Source: Pseudomonas quebecensis (GTDB lineage: Bacteria > Pseudomonadota > Gammaproteobacteria > Pseudomonadales > Pseudomonadaceae). From it: a DNA stretch of 64,000 nucleotides. Every line of letters begins with the position of its first letter. The first letter of the stretch is position 1. The notes beneath the pieces are model-generated. The model was not told the DNA's origin and ran no database searches. It was given only the letters and a program-made list of their open reading frames with translations. The position numbers and the translations under genes are program-made. Of this stretch, positions 1 through 9,686 are shown piece by piece. The stretch is taken from NCBI RefSeq assembly GCF_026410085.1, contig NZ_CP112866.1, positions 1,984,001 through 2,048,000 on the forward strand, read 5' to 3'.

Positions 1-549
1 CGTCGCTTCAGATGGCCCGACAGTGTGGCCCTGTGGTCGTTTATTGAGGGCGTGGCGCTGGATGGGCTGTTTATCTTTGGCCTGTCGATTCAAGCGCAGA
101 AGAGTATGGGCGGTGACGCGGTGCTGATCGCCGGCGGCCTGATGGCGTTGCGGTATGTGTCGGAGCTGCTTTTGAGCCCCTTGGGCGGGCAGGCGGCGCA
201 ACGCTTCGGCGCGACGTCGATGTTGCTGCTGTTTTCGTTCTTGAGTGCCCTGGCGTTGAGCGCGTTCGGCAGCCATTGGGTGATTGTCGGGGCGGCGGCG
301 GTGTTGGTATTGCGCGCCTTGCAACTGCCCTTGGTAACCACCCTGGTGGCCGAGCGCAATCCCGGTGCGATGCGTGTATCGGCGCTGGCATCCAATGCGG
401 TGTGGCGCGACATCGGCGCAGGCCTCGGACCGCTGCTGGCGGGGCTGTTGCTGCCGGTGGCGTCAGCACCGCTGGTGTTCGGCCTGGCCGGCGCGGCCAT
501 CGCCGTGAGTGCACTGTTTTGCTGGCGCGCACGCCCCACGGTGGTGTGA
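1..549 (+). CDS. MFS-type transporter, C-terminal part (5' end outside window)
   Basis: The frame is open from base 1, so the start lies upstream of the window. The visible 182 residues form about five hydrophobic helices with short charged loops, including a basic cytoplasmic loop around GGQAAQRFG that resembles the loops between helices of the major facilitator superfamily. The protein ends in a short basic tail (CWRARPTVV). It is an inner-membrane transporter, probably a drug or metabolite exporter, but the substrate cannot be told from this part. The stop lies one base from the end of the convergent next gene. The family call is moderate. Confidence 0.6.
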   Translation, partial: RRFRWPDSVALWSFIEGVALDGLFIFGLSIQAQKSMGGDAVLIAGGLMALRYVSELLLSPLGGQAAQRFGATSMLLLFSFLSALALSAFGSHWVIVGAAAVLVLRALQLPLVTTLVAERNPGAMRVSALASNAVWRDIGAGLGPLLAGLLLPVASAPLVFGLAGAAIAVSALFCWRARPTVV

Positions 550-550
550 C

Positions 551-1072
551 TCAGGCGCTCTTGATGCGGTCGAGCCAGGCGGGGTCCAGGCGGGTCTGGT
601 CGGTGTCCAACCCCAGCGCCTGCATCTTGCCGGCGTGGGCCTGCATCTCACCGACCAACTGTGCCTGGGCGCTGGAGTTGGCATCCAGTGCGTGCATCTG
701 GGTCAGCCCCAGATGATAGAAGCGCAATAGCTTCATGGCCGTCGGATCGTTGGCCTGCACCCGCTCGGTAACGTTGTGCATCACATTGGTCACTCTCATC
801 AGGCTGCGCTTGAGCTGCCAGCCATACACCGCCGGCGCCAGCCACGCCTGGCTCCAGAACGGGCCGCGCACCAGCGCCACGGTGATCAGCACACCCGCGA
901 ATACACCACCGACATTGAAACGAAAATTGTCCCCGCCAGGTTCGCCGAACAGCATCACCGCCAGGCTCGACAGCAGCATGGCCAGGGCCAGGAACAGTAA
1001 GGCCACGATCAGCGTGCTGCGGCGGGTCTGTCGACGGTAGGTGGCAGGATCGCAGGGTTTGAGCTCGAACAT
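551..1072 (-). CDS. DUF3087-like membrane protein
   Basis: This 173-residue protein has a basic N-terminus (MFELKPCDPATYRRQTRRS) and two hydrophobic segments at about residues 20-42 and 50-70, followed by a soluble helical C-terminal half ending in LDPAWLDRIKSA. I recall this pattern from DUF3087 proteins of pseudomonads; no function is known to me. The ATG at 1072 was chosen over an in-frame start 19 codons earlier because the extra residues look non-coding and GGAG lies upstream. It converges with the MFS gene with a one-base gap. Confidence 0.7.
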   Translation of the reverse strand: MFELKPCDPATYRRQTRRSTLIVALLFLALAMLLSSLAVMLFGEPGGDNFRFNVGGVFAGVLITVALVRGPFWSQAWLAPAVYGWQLKRSLMRVTNVMHNVTERVQANDPTAMKLLRFYHLGLTQMHALDANSSAQAQLVGEMQAHAGKMQALGLDTDQTRLDPAWLDRIKSA

Positions 1073-1198
1073 CCGGGGTAGGTCTCCAGAGGGTGGCGGT
1101 GCGGCATCATCGCACGCCTGGGCAAACAAGTTGAACGTTGGTGCGCAGGGCTTTCTCTAAATCGATGCAGGCCACCAACCTTTGCGAGGTGAACCACC

Positions 1199-1381
1199 AT
1201 GCCCGAATACAAACAGCCGCCGCCCGGCACGCCGGACCCCAACCGTACCCCCGGAGAAGAAGAGCGCGACAACGACGCCCTGCGTCCCAATGACCCGGCG
1301 GATCGTCCGGACACCGACGACGATGTGGAGCAGGCCGAGCAAGACCTGGAACACCTTCACGATAAAGCCCGTCCGCTCTAG
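1199..1381 (+). CDS. small acidic proline-rich protein, unknown function
   Basis: This encodes 60 residues rich in Pro, Asp, Glu and Arg with almost no hydrophobic residues, so it is probably disordered in solution. There is no signal peptide or cysteine. The ATG follows a GAGGTG ribosome binding site with good spacing. It is followed 11 bases later by a second small protein of similar character, and the pair ends at a strong terminator, which supports a real two-gene transcript. I do not recognise a family. Orthologs in related pseudomonads would be the test. Confidence 0.6.
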   Translation: MPEYKQPPPGTPDPNRTPGEEERDNDALRPNDPADRPDTDDDVEQAEQDLEHLHDKARPL

Positions 1382-1392
1382 AGGAGACACCC

Positions 1393-1593
1393 ATGAACGC
1401 TCCAGACAAAGGCCCACGCTCCAGCGAGCATGCCAGTGGCAAGGATGAGCTGGGTTTCGACCCGGACTCGCCGGATGTCGCTGACCCGCAGGTCGACCCC
1501 ATCGGCCCGGCCATCGCGCCGTTGGACAGGGACAAGAAGGATCAACCGGAAAAAAAGCCGCCCTACGATCCGTTGGGCGACTTGAAGAAGTAA
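1393..1593 (+). CDS. small acidic protein, unknown function
   Basis: This 66-residue hydrophilic protein is rich in Asp, Pro and Lys, with a C-terminal segment PPYDPLGDLKK. It starts at an ATG preceded by GAGGAG 8-13 bases upstream and sits 11 bases after the preceding small gene, so the two are probably co-transcribed. A rho-independent terminator follows the stop by six bases. It has no hydrophobic core and no recognisable domain. The start, ribosome binding site and terminator support it as a gene; its role is unknown. Confidence 0.65.
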   Translation: MNAPDKGPRSSEHASGKDELGFDPDSPDVADPQVDPIGPAIAPLDRDKKDQPEKKPPYDPLGDLKK

Positions 1594-1599
1594 GGCAGG

Positions 1600-1626
1600 C
1601 CCCGCTCGATTGAGCGGGGCTTTTTC
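1600..1626 (+). terminator. rho-independent terminator after the two small genes
   Basis: An eight-base-pair G+C-rich stem (CCCCGCTC / GAGCGGGG) closes a four-base loop and is followed by CTTTTT. It lies six bases after the stop of the 66-residue gene. The opposite strand lacks a good T run. Confidence 0.9.
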
Positions 1627-1641
1627 GTTAAGGGGATGGGG

Positions 1642-1878
1642 TTATTTAGGTGGCATCCAGGTGACATCGGTGATGCCGTATTTCTCCGCCCACGGACGGG
1701 TGGTTTTCTTTACTTGCTCATGGCCCACGCGGCCTATGCGACTCACGTGGGCAATGTCGGCGTCGACCGCCGCCCAATGCCAGGCCTCGGCGTTATTCAT
1801 CACTTCGGCGCGTACTACAAAGGACTTCGGTTGACCGTGCAGCTGATAATTAATGGTGTAGATTTTTGCGGTACTCAT
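1642..1878 (-). CDS. small DUF6555-like protein
   Basis: This 78-residue protein begins MSTAKIYTINYQLHGQPKSF and contains a Trp-rich motif EAWHWAAVDADI and a C-terminal ITDVTWMPPK. I recall a Pseudomonas-restricted family (DUF6555) with this N-terminus and EAWHW motif. No enzymatic motif, signal or membrane segment is present. The ATG at 1878 is preceded on the minus strand by GGGAGGCACC, a good ribosome binding site. Function unknown. Confidence 0.65.
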   Translation of the reverse strand: MSTAKIYTINYQLHGQPKSFVVRAEVMNNAEAWHWAAVDADIAHVSRIGRVGHEQVKKTTRPWAEKYGITDVTWMPPK

Positions 1879-1997
1879 GGTGCCTCCCTGACTTGTTATA
1901 AATGGATAGGAAGGCGTTTAAAAAGGTTCATTCAAAATGACAGTCTGCACGCGAGCGCGGCATAGTGACGCCTTTGCCCGTGCCCAAGGACCGTGCC

Positions 1998-2837
1998 ATG
2001 CCTCGACTCAACCATTGCCAACGCTACCTGCAACGCCTGGGCTACGACACGCCGCCGCCGCCCACTCTGCAAACCCTGCAGGACCTGCAATTGCGTCATG
2101 TCAGCACTTTCGCCTTCGAAAGCCTGTCGACCCTGCTGCACCAGCCGGTGCCGATCGATCTGCCGAGCGTCGAGCATAAAGTGCTGTTCGAAGGGCGAGG
2201 CGGCTACTGCTACGAATTGAACCAGATGTTTCTGATACTGCTGCAGGAACTGGGCTTCGACGCGCGCGGCATCACGGGGCGAGTGGTTATGGGCGGCCCA
2301 CCGGACGCGCGTACGGCGCGTACCCATCGCCTGAGCCTGGTGACCCTGGACGGGGCGCGCTACATCACCGACGTGGGCTTTGGTGGCATGGTGCCCAGCA
2401 GTCCCTTACTGCTTGATAGTCAAGCGGCGCAGGCCACGGCCCATGAGCCCTACCGTGTGACTTTCGATGCACGGGAGGGCAGCTACACGCTGTGGGCCGA
2501 GGTGGCCGGGGAATGGCGCGGCTTGTATGTGTTCGACCTGCAAGTGCAGGCCGACATCGACTATGAAATCGGCAACTGGTATGTCTCGACTCACCCTGGC
2601 TCGCCATTTCTGGGACAACTCAAAGTCGCGCGGCTGGCCGTGGGGGAGCGCCACACGTTGAATAACGCGCACTACGCGATTCACTACCTCGACCGGCCCA
2701 GCGCCAAGCGTACGGTGCACCACACTGATGAACTGCTGGCGTTGCTGCGTGACACCTTCGGCATTCAGGTGCCGACGCATCCGCACTTGAAGGACGCACT
2801 GGACGGCTTGATCCGGGCGAGCCGCCAAGAGCCTTGA
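1998..2837 (+). CDS. arylamine N-acetyltransferase
   Basis: This 279-residue enzyme transfers acetyl from acetyl-CoA to arylamines and hydrazines in the cytoplasm. The family's Cys-His-Asp triad is visible: Cys71 in GRGGYCYELN, His110 in RTHRLSLV and Asp125 in YITDVGFGG, with the spacing expected for the family. Length is normal. The ATG at 1998 was chosen because AAGGA precedes it and the upstream GTG at 1965 would add 11 residues not typical of the family. It stands alone, followed by the barrel-protein gene. Confidence 0.92.
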   Translation: MPRLNHCQRYLQRLGYDTPPPPTLQTLQDLQLRHVSTFAFESLSTLLHQPVPIDLPSVEHKVLFEGRGGYCYELNQMFLILLQELGFDARGITGRVVMGGPPDARTARTHRLSLVTLDGARYITDVGFGGMVPSSPLLLDSQAAQATAHEPYRVTFDAREGSYTLWAEVAGEWRGLYVFDLQVQADIDYEIGNWYVSTHPGSPFLGQLKVARLAVGERHTLNNAHYAIHYLDRPSAKRTVHHTDELLALLRDTFGIQVPTHPHLKDALDGLIRASRQEP

Positions 2838-2885
2838 TCTAGAGCATTCGCTGAACCGTTTTACCTCCAAAATCAGGTGATTTTT

Positions 2886-2916
2886 TTCGAACCTTTTGCA
2901 CGTGCGAAGGTTCGAA
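2886..2916. promoter_or_regulatory. perfect inverted repeat upstream of barrel-protein gene
   Basis: Two perfect ten-base arms, TTCGAACCTT (2886-2895) and AAGGTTCGAA (2907-2916), flank an 11-base centre that itself holds the palindrome GCACGTGC (2898-2905). It ends 45 bases before the ATG at 2962. No T run follows on either strand, so it is not a simple terminator. It could be an operator for a dimeric regulator or a 5' UTR hairpin; which one cannot be decided here. Confidence 0.6.
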
Positions 2917-2961
2917 GCGATTCCTGAATAATTTGTCCACCTGACAAGGAGAGGTAAAACG

Positions 2962-3714
2962 ATGTCCAAACTATTCGGAACATTCCTCAAGAACGCTTCG
3001 TTGTTCGCCCTGGCCACCGCGCCGGCGTTGGCGTTCGCAGCACCGTCCACCGACCCGATTTCCATCTTCGGGCTGCAGGGCAGCTACAACGATTTCAAAC
3101 TCGAAGGCGGCAGCCAGAGCGACAAGGAGCACATGCCTGAAGCAGGCCTGTTCTACACCTTCGGCAACAAGCTCACCGCTGAGTCCGGTTTTATTTACCA
3201 AGCCGGCATCGAAGCCAAGTACGGTGAGAAGAGCGACAACAAACTCAAGGAAGGCCAAGCCGATCTCGACCTGGGCTGGCGTGCCGCGCTGGATGCGCGC
3301 AACTTTGTCGATGTGATCGTGGGCGGTGGTTACAGCTGGACCCGCTACGAGCCAGAGTCCAACGGTTATGACCTTGAGCTGACCACCAAATCGCCATTTG
3401 CCAAGGCGGCACTGGGTTACAACCACCAGTTCGATGACATGACCCTGCGGGTTGAAGCCGGTGCGCGTCACACCCTCGACGGCCGCGTCAAAGTTAAGGT
3501 TGACGGCCTGGGCAGCGATTCCGTGGACCTTAAAGACCGCACCAACCCGTACGCGGAAGTCAGCCTGCTGATGAATCAGAAAGGCAACCTGCCTGTGATG
3601 GCGGGCCTGTACTACACCCGCACCGAATACAAACTGGATGAAGACTCCCCCGTGGCCGACAACACCAAACTCAAGCGTGACGAGTATGGGTTCAAGGTCG
3701 GTATCGCGTTCTAA
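2962..3714 (+). CDS. putative outer-membrane beta-barrel protein
   Basis: This 250-residue protein has a clear signal peptide (basic start, hydrophobic core, cleavage expected after ALAFA near residue 26). The mature part alternates polar and hydrophobic residues in many short strands and ends in a terminal Phe (KVGIAF), the usual C-terminal signal for outer-membrane barrel assembly. Its size fits an 8- to 10-strand barrel. No named porin is recognised. AAGGAGAGG lies just before the ATG. A perfect inverted repeat sits upstream and a repeat array follows the stop. Confidence 0.75.
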   Translation: MSKLFGTFLKNASLFALATAPALAFAAPSTDPISIFGLQGSYNDFKLEGGSQSDKEHMPEAGLFYTFGNKLTAESGFIYQAGIEAKYGEKSDNKLKEGQADLDLGWRAALDARNFVDVIVGGGYSWTRYEPESNGYDLELTTKSPFAKAALGYNHQFDDMTLRVEAGARHTLDGRVKVKVDGLGSDSVDLKDRTNPYAEVSLLMNQKGNLPVMAGLYYTRTEYKLDEDSPVADNTKLKRDEYGFKVGIAF

Positions 3715-3750
3715 CCCGTTTGTAGTGAGCTGGCTGATTGGATAAGAGGG

Positions 3751-3818
3751 GCTTTTGTGGTGACTGAGCTTTTGTGGTGTATCGGCTTTTATGCTGAACA
3801 GGCTTTTGTGGTGAGCGG
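3751..3818 (+). repeat. 17-bp tandem repeat, four units
   Basis: Four units start at 3751, 3768, 3785 and 3802, each 17 bases long and beginning GCTTTT. Units 1, 2 and 4 share the twelve-base core GCTTTTGTGGTG; unit 3 is degenerate (GCTTTTATGCTG). The last five bases vary between units. The array runs directly into a REP-like palindrome. Confidence 0.85.
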
Positions 3819-3850
3819 GCTTGCCCCGCGCCGGGCTGCGCAGCAGCCCC
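3814..3850. repeat. REP-like palindromic element
   Basis: Two adjacent hairpins are visible: GCGGG-CTTGC-CCCGC at the left and GGGCTGC-GCA-GCAGCCC at the right. This is the layout of a common intergenic repeat of fluorescent pseudomonads. It begins within the last unit of the 17-bp tandem array. Confidence 0.7.
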
Positions 3851-3916
3851 ACCAAAGGCATTGCTAAACCCGGCTTGGCACTGCGCTGAAAACCTCCAAC
3901 CCAATCCCCTCAATGC

Positions 3917-3949
3917 AAAAACGGCGCCCGAAAGGCGCCGTTTTTGTTT
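3917..3949 (-). terminator. bidirectional terminator after nuoN
   Basis: A stem of AAAAACGGCGCC type with a CGAAA loop is flanked by A runs on one side and T runs on the other, so it can stop transcription on both strands. It lies 21 bases beyond the nuoN stop on the minus strand and closes the nuo operon. Confidence 0.88.
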
Positions 3950-3969
3950 ACTCACGTCCCGCTAAGCGA

Positions 3970-5433
3970 TCAAACACCCAGCACCGCGTGCTGCACCAGG
4001 GTGAGCAACGGCTGTGGGTAGACGCCGAGGAAAAAGGCGAGCAGGGCGATAGCCAGCAGCATCACGCCGCCGGCTTTCTGTTCCCAGTGCAGCTCGGCAT
4101 CCACACGCCGCAGGTTCGGCTCGATCAGGTACAGGGTGACCATCACGCGCAGGTAGTAGAACACGCCGATGGCGCTGCCCAGTACCAGCGATGCAACCAG
4201 CCACCACTCATGCGCTTCAACACCGGTAGCGACGATGTAGAACTTGCCGATAAAGCCTGCGGTCAGCGGGATACCGGCCAGGGACAGCATCATCACGGTC
4301 AGCACAGCGGTCAGGTACGGACGGCGCCAGAACAAGCCGCGGTATTCGTACAGGGCGTCGGCATCACGGCCTTTGTAAGGCGAGGACATCAATGTGATCA
4401 CGCCGAACGCGCCGAGGCTGGTGATCACATAGGTGACCAGATACACGCCGATGGCTTCCACGGCCAGGCCTTTGCTCGCCACCAGGGCGATCAGCAGGTA
4501 GCCGAAGTGCGCGATGGACGAATAACCCAGCAGACGCTTGAGGTTGTTCTGGGTCAACGCCAGCAGGTTACCGAACAGGATCGACGCAATCGCGATCACG
4601 GTCAGCACGTTGCTCAGCACGCCGGTATTGGCGGCAGGGGAGATCTGGAACAGACGCACCATCACCGCAAACACCGCGACTTTCGACGCCGTGGCCAGGA
4701 ACGCAGCCACCGGCGCCGGGGCGCCTTCGTACACGTCCGGGGTCCACAGGTGGAACGGCACAAGCGACAGTTTGAACGCCAGGCCAATCAGCATCATGGC
4801 CAGGCCCAGCTGGGCGATCGGTGCAGGCAGGTGGGTGGCGGCCAGGGCATGACCGATACCGGTGAAGCTCAGGCTGCCGGCTTCGGCGTAGAGCAGGGCC
4901 ATACCGAACAACAGGAACGCGGAACCGGCGGCCGACAGCACCATGTACTTGATGCCGGCTTCCAGAGAGCGCTTGTTGAAGAAGGCGTAGGCCACCAGGC
5001 CGTAGGTCGGGATCGACAGCAGTTCCAGGCCGATGAACAAGCCGGCCAGGTGCTGCGCGCTGACCAGCACGATACCGCCGGCCGCAGCCAGCAGGATCAG
5101 CAGGTACAGCTCTTCGCGGTTGCCCGGGTAGCCGGTGCCGCCTTCGCCGAGGTAGGCGTGGGCGAGGGTGACGCACGCCAGGGTGGCCACCAGGATCAGC
5201 GCGATGTACAGCAGTGCGAAGTCATCGATCATCATCAGCGGGGTGACCGCTAACGGCGCGACCTTGAGGGCCGGAATGATCGACAGCAGGGCCAGGTTCA
5301 ACCCGGCACAGGACAGCAGGAACGTTTGCGAGTGATTGCGGCGCCAGGCGATCGCCAGCATCACCACCACGATGGTGAGGCTGGTGATCAGCAGCGGCGC
5401 AAGCGCGATAAAGTGTTGGATCGTGAATTCCAT
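3970..5433 (-). CDS. nuoN: NADH-quinone oxidoreductase subunit N (NuoN)
   Basis: This 487-residue membrane subunit of complex I is one of three antiporter-like proton-pumping subunits. It has about 14 hydrophobic helices and typical motifs: [10 protein letters not shown] with the conserved Glu in helix 5, SKVAVFAV with a buried Lys, and [13 protein letters not shown]. The start is the ATG at 5433 ([13 protein letters not shown]); an upstream in-frame extension overlaps nuoM and looks spurious. It is the last gene of the nuo operon, seven bases after nuoM, and is followed by a terminator. Confidence 0.96.
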   Translation of the reverse strand: MEFTIQHFIALAPLLITSLTIVVVMLAIAWRRNHSQTFLLSCAGLNLALLSIIPALKVAPLAVTPLMMIDDFALLYIALILVATLACVTLAHAYLGEGGTGYPGNREELYLLILLAAAGGIVLVSAQHLAGLFIGLELLSIPTYGLVAYAFFNKRSLEAGIKYMVLSAAGSAFLLFGMALLYAEAGSLSFTGIGHALAATHLPAPIAQLGLAMMLIGLAFKLSLVPFHLWTPDVYEGAPAPVAAFLATASKVAVFAVMVRLFQISPAANTGVLSNVLTVIAIASILFGNLLALTQNNLKRLLGYSSIAHFGYLLIALVASKGLAVEAIGVYLVTYVITSLGAFGVITLMSSPYKGRDADALYEYRGLFWRRPYLTAVLTVMMLSLAGIPLTAGFIGKFYIVATGVEAHEWWLVASLVLGSAIGVFYYLRVMVTLYLIEPNLRRVDAELHWEQKAGGVMLLAIALLAFFLGVYPQPLLTLVQHAVLGV

Positions 5434-5440
5434 AGCGCTC

Positions 5441-6973
5441 TTACCGGGCCGAAGCGAGTTGAGAGAAGGCGGTGCCGAACCACTGCTGCACGCCATGCAT
5501 CGTTGCGGCAGACGTGTCCAGGAACGGTTGCGGGTACACGCCGATATAGATCAGCAATACCGCAAGACCGAGCACCATGATCAGTTCGCGCGCATCCATC
5601 CCTTTCAGGACGGTGTCGGACTTGGCCGGGCCGAAGTAAGCGCGGTGGATCATGATCAGCGAGTAGACCGAACCGAATACCAGGCCCGAGGTGGCGATGG
5701 CGCTGATCCACGGCGTTTGTACGAACGCGCCCATCAGGATCAGGAACTCGCCGATGAAGTTGCCGGTGCCCGGCAGGCCCAGGGACGCGGCGGCGAAGAA
5801 CAGGCTGATCGCCGGCAGGTAGGCAATGCGCGACCACACGCCACCCATCTCACGCATGTCTCGGGTGTGCAGGCGCTCGTACAACTGACCACTCAGGATA
5901 AACAGTGCGGCGGCCGAGACACCGTGGGCCAACATCTGGATCACGGCGCCTTGCAACGCCAGTTGGCTGCCCGAGTAGATGCCGATCAGTACGAAGCCCA
6001 TGTGGGAAACGGACGAGAAGGCAATCAGACGCTTGATGTCGGTTTGCGCGAAGGCCAGGAACGCACCGTAGAAAATCCCGATCAGACCGAGGGTCATGGC
6101 AATCGGCGCAAACTCGGCCGAAGCATTCGGGAACAGCGGCAGGGCAAAACGCAGCAGACCATACGCAGCGGTCTTCAGCAGGATACCGGCCAGGTCGACG
6201 GAACCGGCGGTCGGTGCCTGGGCGTGCGCATCCGGCAGCCAGGAGTGGAACGGCACCACCGGCAGCTTCACCGCAAAGGCGATGAAGAAGCCCAGCATCA
6301 GCACGTACTCGGTGGTCAGGGACATCTTGGTCTTCAACAGGTCGGCGTAGTTGAAGGTAATCACGCCGGTGTTGTTGAAGTTGACCAGCACCAGACCCAG
6401 GATCGCCACCAACATGATCAGGCCGGAAGCCTGAGTGAAGATGAAGAACTTGGTCGCCGCGTAGATCCGGGTTTTCTTGCCGTCCGAAGAACTGTGGCCC
6501 CAGAGCGCGATGAGGAAGTACATCGGCACCAGCATCATTTCCCAGAAGAAGAAGAACATGAACAGGTCGAGGGCGAGGAACACGCCGACCACGCCGCCCA
6601 GGATCCACATCAGGTTCAGGTGGAAGAAGCCCACGTGACGCTGGATCTCTTTCCAGGAGCAGAGTACCGAGAGGATACCTAGCAGGCCGGTCAGCAGGAT
6701 CATCAACAGCGACAGGCCGTCGAGGGCCAGGTGCACGTTGATGCCGAAGCGCTGGATCCACACGTGCTTGAATTCAAGCGCGAACGTCGGATCGACACCC
6801 GGTGCCGGAGCAAATGAATAGTCGCCATGGGCCCACAGCCAGAGGCCGAGCGCGAGTTCCAGGGACATGGTCAGCAACGCAATCCAGCGGGGGAGGGTGG
6901 CGCCGAAGCGTTCACCCATCCAGCAGAGCAGGCCGCCGATAAAGGGGATCAGGATTAGCCAGGGCAGAATCAT
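5441..6973 (-). CDS. nuoM: NADH-quinone oxidoreductase subunit M (NuoM)
   Basis: This 510-residue polytopic antiporter-like subunit contributes to proton pumping in the membrane arm of complex I. The family motif [15 protein letters not shown] carries the conserved Glu, and [19 protein letters not shown] is the shared NuoL/M/N signature. Length is normal. It lies between nuoL, 39 bases upstream, and nuoN, seven bases downstream, on the same transcript. Confidence 0.97.
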   Translation of the reverse strand: MILPWLILIPFIGGLLCWMGERFGATLPRWIALLTMSLELALGLWLWAHGDYSFAPAPGVDPTFALEFKHVWIQRFGINVHLALDGLSLLMILLTGLLGILSVLCSWKEIQRHVGFFHLNLMWILGGVVGVFLALDLFMFFFFWEMMLVPMYFLIALWGHSSSDGKKTRIYAATKFFIFTQASGLIMLVAILGLVLVNFNNTGVITFNYADLLKTKMSLTTEYVLMLGFFIAFAVKLPVVPFHSWLPDAHAQAPTAGSVDLAGILLKTAAYGLLRFALPLFPNASAEFAPIAMTLGLIGIFYGAFLAFAQTDIKRLIAFSSVSHMGFVLIGIYSGSQLALQGAVIQMLAHGVSAAALFILSGQLYERLHTRDMREMGGVWSRIAYLPAISLFFAAASLGLPGTGNFIGEFLILMGAFVQTPWISAIATSGLVFGSVYSLIMIHRAYFGPAKSDTVLKGMDARELIMVLGLAVLLIYIGVYPQPFLDTSAATMHGVQQWFGTAFSQLASAR

Positions 6974-7012
6974 GACGGGCTCGTTTCCTTTCGCAAGTTC
7001 GCAAAGTTCATA

Positions 7013-8866
7013 TCAGACCGCTACCACTACGATGGCGCCGATCACCAGCACGGCGCCAGCCGCCATGGAAGCCGCATACCAACGCAATTGGCCGGTCTCG
7101 CTGCGGCTCAGGGCGGTGTGACCGCCTTTGGCCGCGCGCGGGATCAAACCAATGGTCTGGTCGAGCGGGTCTTTACGCAGTACATGGCTGATGGCCAGGT
7201 ACGGCTTGACGAACAGTTTGTCGTAGATCCAGTCGAAGCCCCAGGCAGCGAACCACCAGGCCGACAGGAAACGGCCGATGCCACTGTTGGCCACGGCGGT
7301 CACGAAGCGGCGCTTGCCGAGGAACAGCAGGGCCGCCAGCAGGATACCGGCAATGGCAATGGCGCCCGAGGCGATTTCCAGGCTGTGCTTGGCGTCGCCG
7401 CCGGCATGGCCCACGCTTTCCGGCAATACGCCGGCCAGTGGCGGAGTGATCATGGCGCCGATGAAAGTCGACAGGATGATCAGCACCGACAGTGGCAGCC
7501 AATGCGAGATGCCGTGGCCTGCGTGTGCTTCGGTCTTGGCTTCACCGTGGAAGGTGATGAAGATCAGGCGGAAGGTGTACAGCGAGGTCATGAAGGCACC
7601 GACCAGGCCTGCGTACAGCAGGTTCTGGTTGCCGCTGGCAAAGGCTTCCCAGAGGATTTCGTCCTTGGAGTAGAAACCGGCGGTCACCAGCGGCAGGGCG
7701 GCCAGGGCGGCACCACCGACGATGAAGCTGGCGTAGGCCAGCGGCAGTTTCTTCCACAGGCCGCCCATCTTGAAGATGTTCTGCTCGTGGTGGCAGGCCA
7801 CGATCACCGCACCGGAAGCGAGGAACAGCAGGGCCTTGAAGAAGGCGTGGGTCATCAGGTGGAAGATCGCCGCGTCCCAGGCGCCGACGCCCAGGGCCAG
7901 GAACATGTAGCCGATCTGGCTCATGGTCGAGTAGGCGAGGATGCGCTTGATGTCGGTCTGTACCAGCGCGGCGAAGCCGGCCAGTACCAGGGTCACGCCG
8001 CCGACCAGGCCCACCAGGTGCAGGATCTCCGGCGCCAGGGTGAACAGGCCGTGGGTACGGGCGATCAGGTAGACACCGGCGGTTACCATCGTTGCGGCGT
8101 GGATCAGTGCCGACACCGGGGTAGGGCCGGCCATCGCGTCCGCCAGCCAGGTCTGCAGTGGCAGTTGCGCGGATTTACCCACGGCGCCGCCCAGCAGCAT
8201 CAGCGTGGCCAGAGTGATCCAGAAGTCGCCGACCTGGAATTTCTGCGGTGCCAGTACCAGCAGTTCCTGGATGTTCAGCGTGCCCACCTGTTGGAACAGG
8301 ATGAACAGGCCGATGGCCATGAACACGTCGCCGATACGGGTGACGATAAACGCCTTGAGCGCGGCATTACCGTTGTTGCGGTTGCTGTAGTAGAAACCGA
8401 TCAACAGGTACGAGCACAGACCCACGCCTTCCCAGCCGAAGTACAAGAACAACAGGTTATCGCCGAGCACCAGGAACAGCATGCTGGCGATAAACAGGTT
8501 GGTGTACGAGAAGAAGCGCGAGTAGCCCGCTTCACCGCGCATGTACCAGGACGCGAACAGGTGGATCAGGAAACCCACGCCGACCACTACGCCGAGCATG
8601 GTGATCGACAGGCCGTCGATGTAGAGAGCGAAGTTGGGCTTGAAGCCTTCCACCGACATCCACTGCCACAGCACCAGGGTGTAGTGACCGCTTTCCGGCG
8701 GCGCCACGTTGAATTGCCAGATGACGTAGGCGGCGACGATCGCCGACAGGCCAATCGAACCCACGCCGATCAGTGCGGACAGGTTTTCCGACCAGCGCCC
8801 GCGAGAGAACGACAGCAGCAGGAAACCGATCAGGGGAAACAGGAAAGTCAGAAAGATCATGTTCAT
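7013..8866 (-). CDS. nuoL: NADH-quinone oxidoreductase subunit L (NuoL)
   Basis: This 617-residue membrane subunit is the distal antiporter-like subunit of complex I, with the long C-terminal lateral helix of NuoL. Motifs include [20 protein letters not shown] with the conserved Glu and [20 protein letters not shown]. The start (MNMIF) overlaps the nuoK stop by four bases (ATGA), implying translational coupling. The second ATG two codons on is also possible. Confidence 0.97.
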   Translation of the reverse strand: MNMIFLTFLFPLIGFLLLSFSRGRWSENLSALIGVGSIGLSAIVAAYVIWQFNVAPPESGHYTLVLWQWMSVEGFKPNFALYIDGLSITMLGVVVGVGFLIHLFASWYMRGEAGYSRFFSYTNLFIASMLFLVLGDNLLFLYFGWEGVGLCSYLLIGFYYSNRNNGNAALKAFIVTRIGDVFMAIGLFILFQQVGTLNIQELLVLAPQKFQVGDFWITLATLMLLGGAVGKSAQLPLQTWLADAMAGPTPVSALIHAATMVTAGVYLIARTHGLFTLAPEILHLVGLVGGVTLVLAGFAALVQTDIKRILAYSTMSQIGYMFLALGVGAWDAAIFHLMTHAFFKALLFLASGAVIVACHHEQNIFKMGGLWKKLPLAYASFIVGGAALAALPLVTAGFYSKDEILWEAFASGNQNLLYAGLVGAFMTSLYTFRLIFITFHGEAKTEAHAGHGISHWLPLSVLIILSTFIGAMITPPLAGVLPESVGHAGGDAKHSLEIASGAIAIAGILLAALLFLGKRRFVTAVANSGIGRFLSAWWFAAWGFDWIYDKLFVKPYLAISHVLRKDPLDQTIGLIPRAAKGGHTALSRSETGQLRWYAASMAAGAVLVIGAIVVVAV

Positions 8867-9171
8867 CCGCGCATCTCACTGGCAGCGTCGATATCAAGCG
8901 TGTGGAAGCGACGGTACAGCTGCAGCAGGATCGCCAGGCCGATACTGGCCTCGGCGGCTGCCAGGCTGATCACCAGGATGAACATGACTTGTCCATCCGG
9001 CTGGCCCCAACGTGCACCCGCGACGATGAACGCCAGTGCGGCGGCGTTCATCATGATTTCCAGGCTCATCAACACGAACAAAATGTTACGGCGAACCATC
9101 AGGCCGACCAGGCCAAGGCAGAACAGGATGCCGGCGACCGCCAGACCATGCTCCAAAGGGATAGCAGGCAT
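8863..9171 (-). CDS. nuoK: NADH-quinone oxidoreductase subunit K (NuoK)
   Basis: This 102-residue, three-helix subunit of the membrane arm carries conserved glutamates in the proton path: [14 protein letters not shown] shows the family Glu in helix 2. The start [14 protein letters not shown] at 9171 gives the usual length of about 102 residues. An ATG two codons earlier (9177) overlaps the nuoJ stop by four bases and is the alternative. Confidence 0.95.
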   Translation of the reverse strand: MPAIPLEHGLAVAGILFCLGLVGLMVRRNILFVLMSLEIMMNAAALAFIVAGARWGQPDGQVMFILVISLAAAEASIGLAILLQLYRRFHTLDIDAASEMRG

Positions 9172-9173
9172 CG

Positions 9174-9677
9174 TCATTGCTCCTTGGCTTCGTTGCGGCC
9201 CAAGTGGAAGGCGGTGACGGCTGCGGCGAGCAGCAGCATCGACGCCAGTTCGACCACCAGCAGGTACGGGCCGAACAGGCTGATGCCGACGGCTTTCGCA
9301 TCCACGGTGGTGTGGCCGATGGCCTGGCCGCTCTGGTGAGCGAACAGCACATACAGCAGTTCACCCAGCAGCAGCGCCGCGAGGACAACCGGGCCGAGCC
9401 AGATGCCGGGCTTGAGCCAGACGCGTTCCTGGGCGACCGAAGCCGGACCCAGGTTGAGCATCATCACCACAAACACGAACAGCACCATGATGGCGCCGGC
9501 GTAGGCGATCACTTCCAGCACACCGGCGAACGGTGCGCCGAGGCTGAAGAAGGTCATGGCCACGGCGATCAGCGAAATGATCAGGTAGAGCAGGGCGTGC
9601 ACGGGGTTGGTGTTGGTGATCACGCGAAGCGTGGACACAACCGCGATACCCGATGCGAAATAGAAAGCGAATTCCAT
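9174..9677 (-). CDS. nuoJ: NADH-quinone oxidoreductase subunit J (NuoJ)
   Basis: This 167-residue protein has five predicted helices, including [20 protein letters not shown], the conserved helix 3 with the pi-bulge region of NuoJ. It forms part of the membrane-arm proton path of complex I. It lies nine bases after nuoI and is followed directly by nuoK. The ATG at 9677 is preceded by AGGAAG on the minus strand. Confidence 0.96.
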   Translation of the reverse strand: MEFAFYFASGIAVVSTLRVITNTNPVHALLYLIISLIAVAMTFFSLGAPFAGVLEVIAYAGAIMVLFVFVVMMLNLGPASVAQERVWLKPGIWLGPVVLAALLLGELLYVLFAHQSGQAIGHTTVDAKAVGISLFGPYLLVVELASMLLLAAAVTAFHLGRNEAKEQ

Positions 9678-9686
9678 CTTTCTTCC

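Noticed and set aside
7088..9217. Very long open frame on the plus strand opposite nuoL and nuoK
   Set aside because: It is antisense to well-supported complex I genes; high G+C DNA often leaves the opposite strand open. The product is His/Gln-rich and unlike any known protein.
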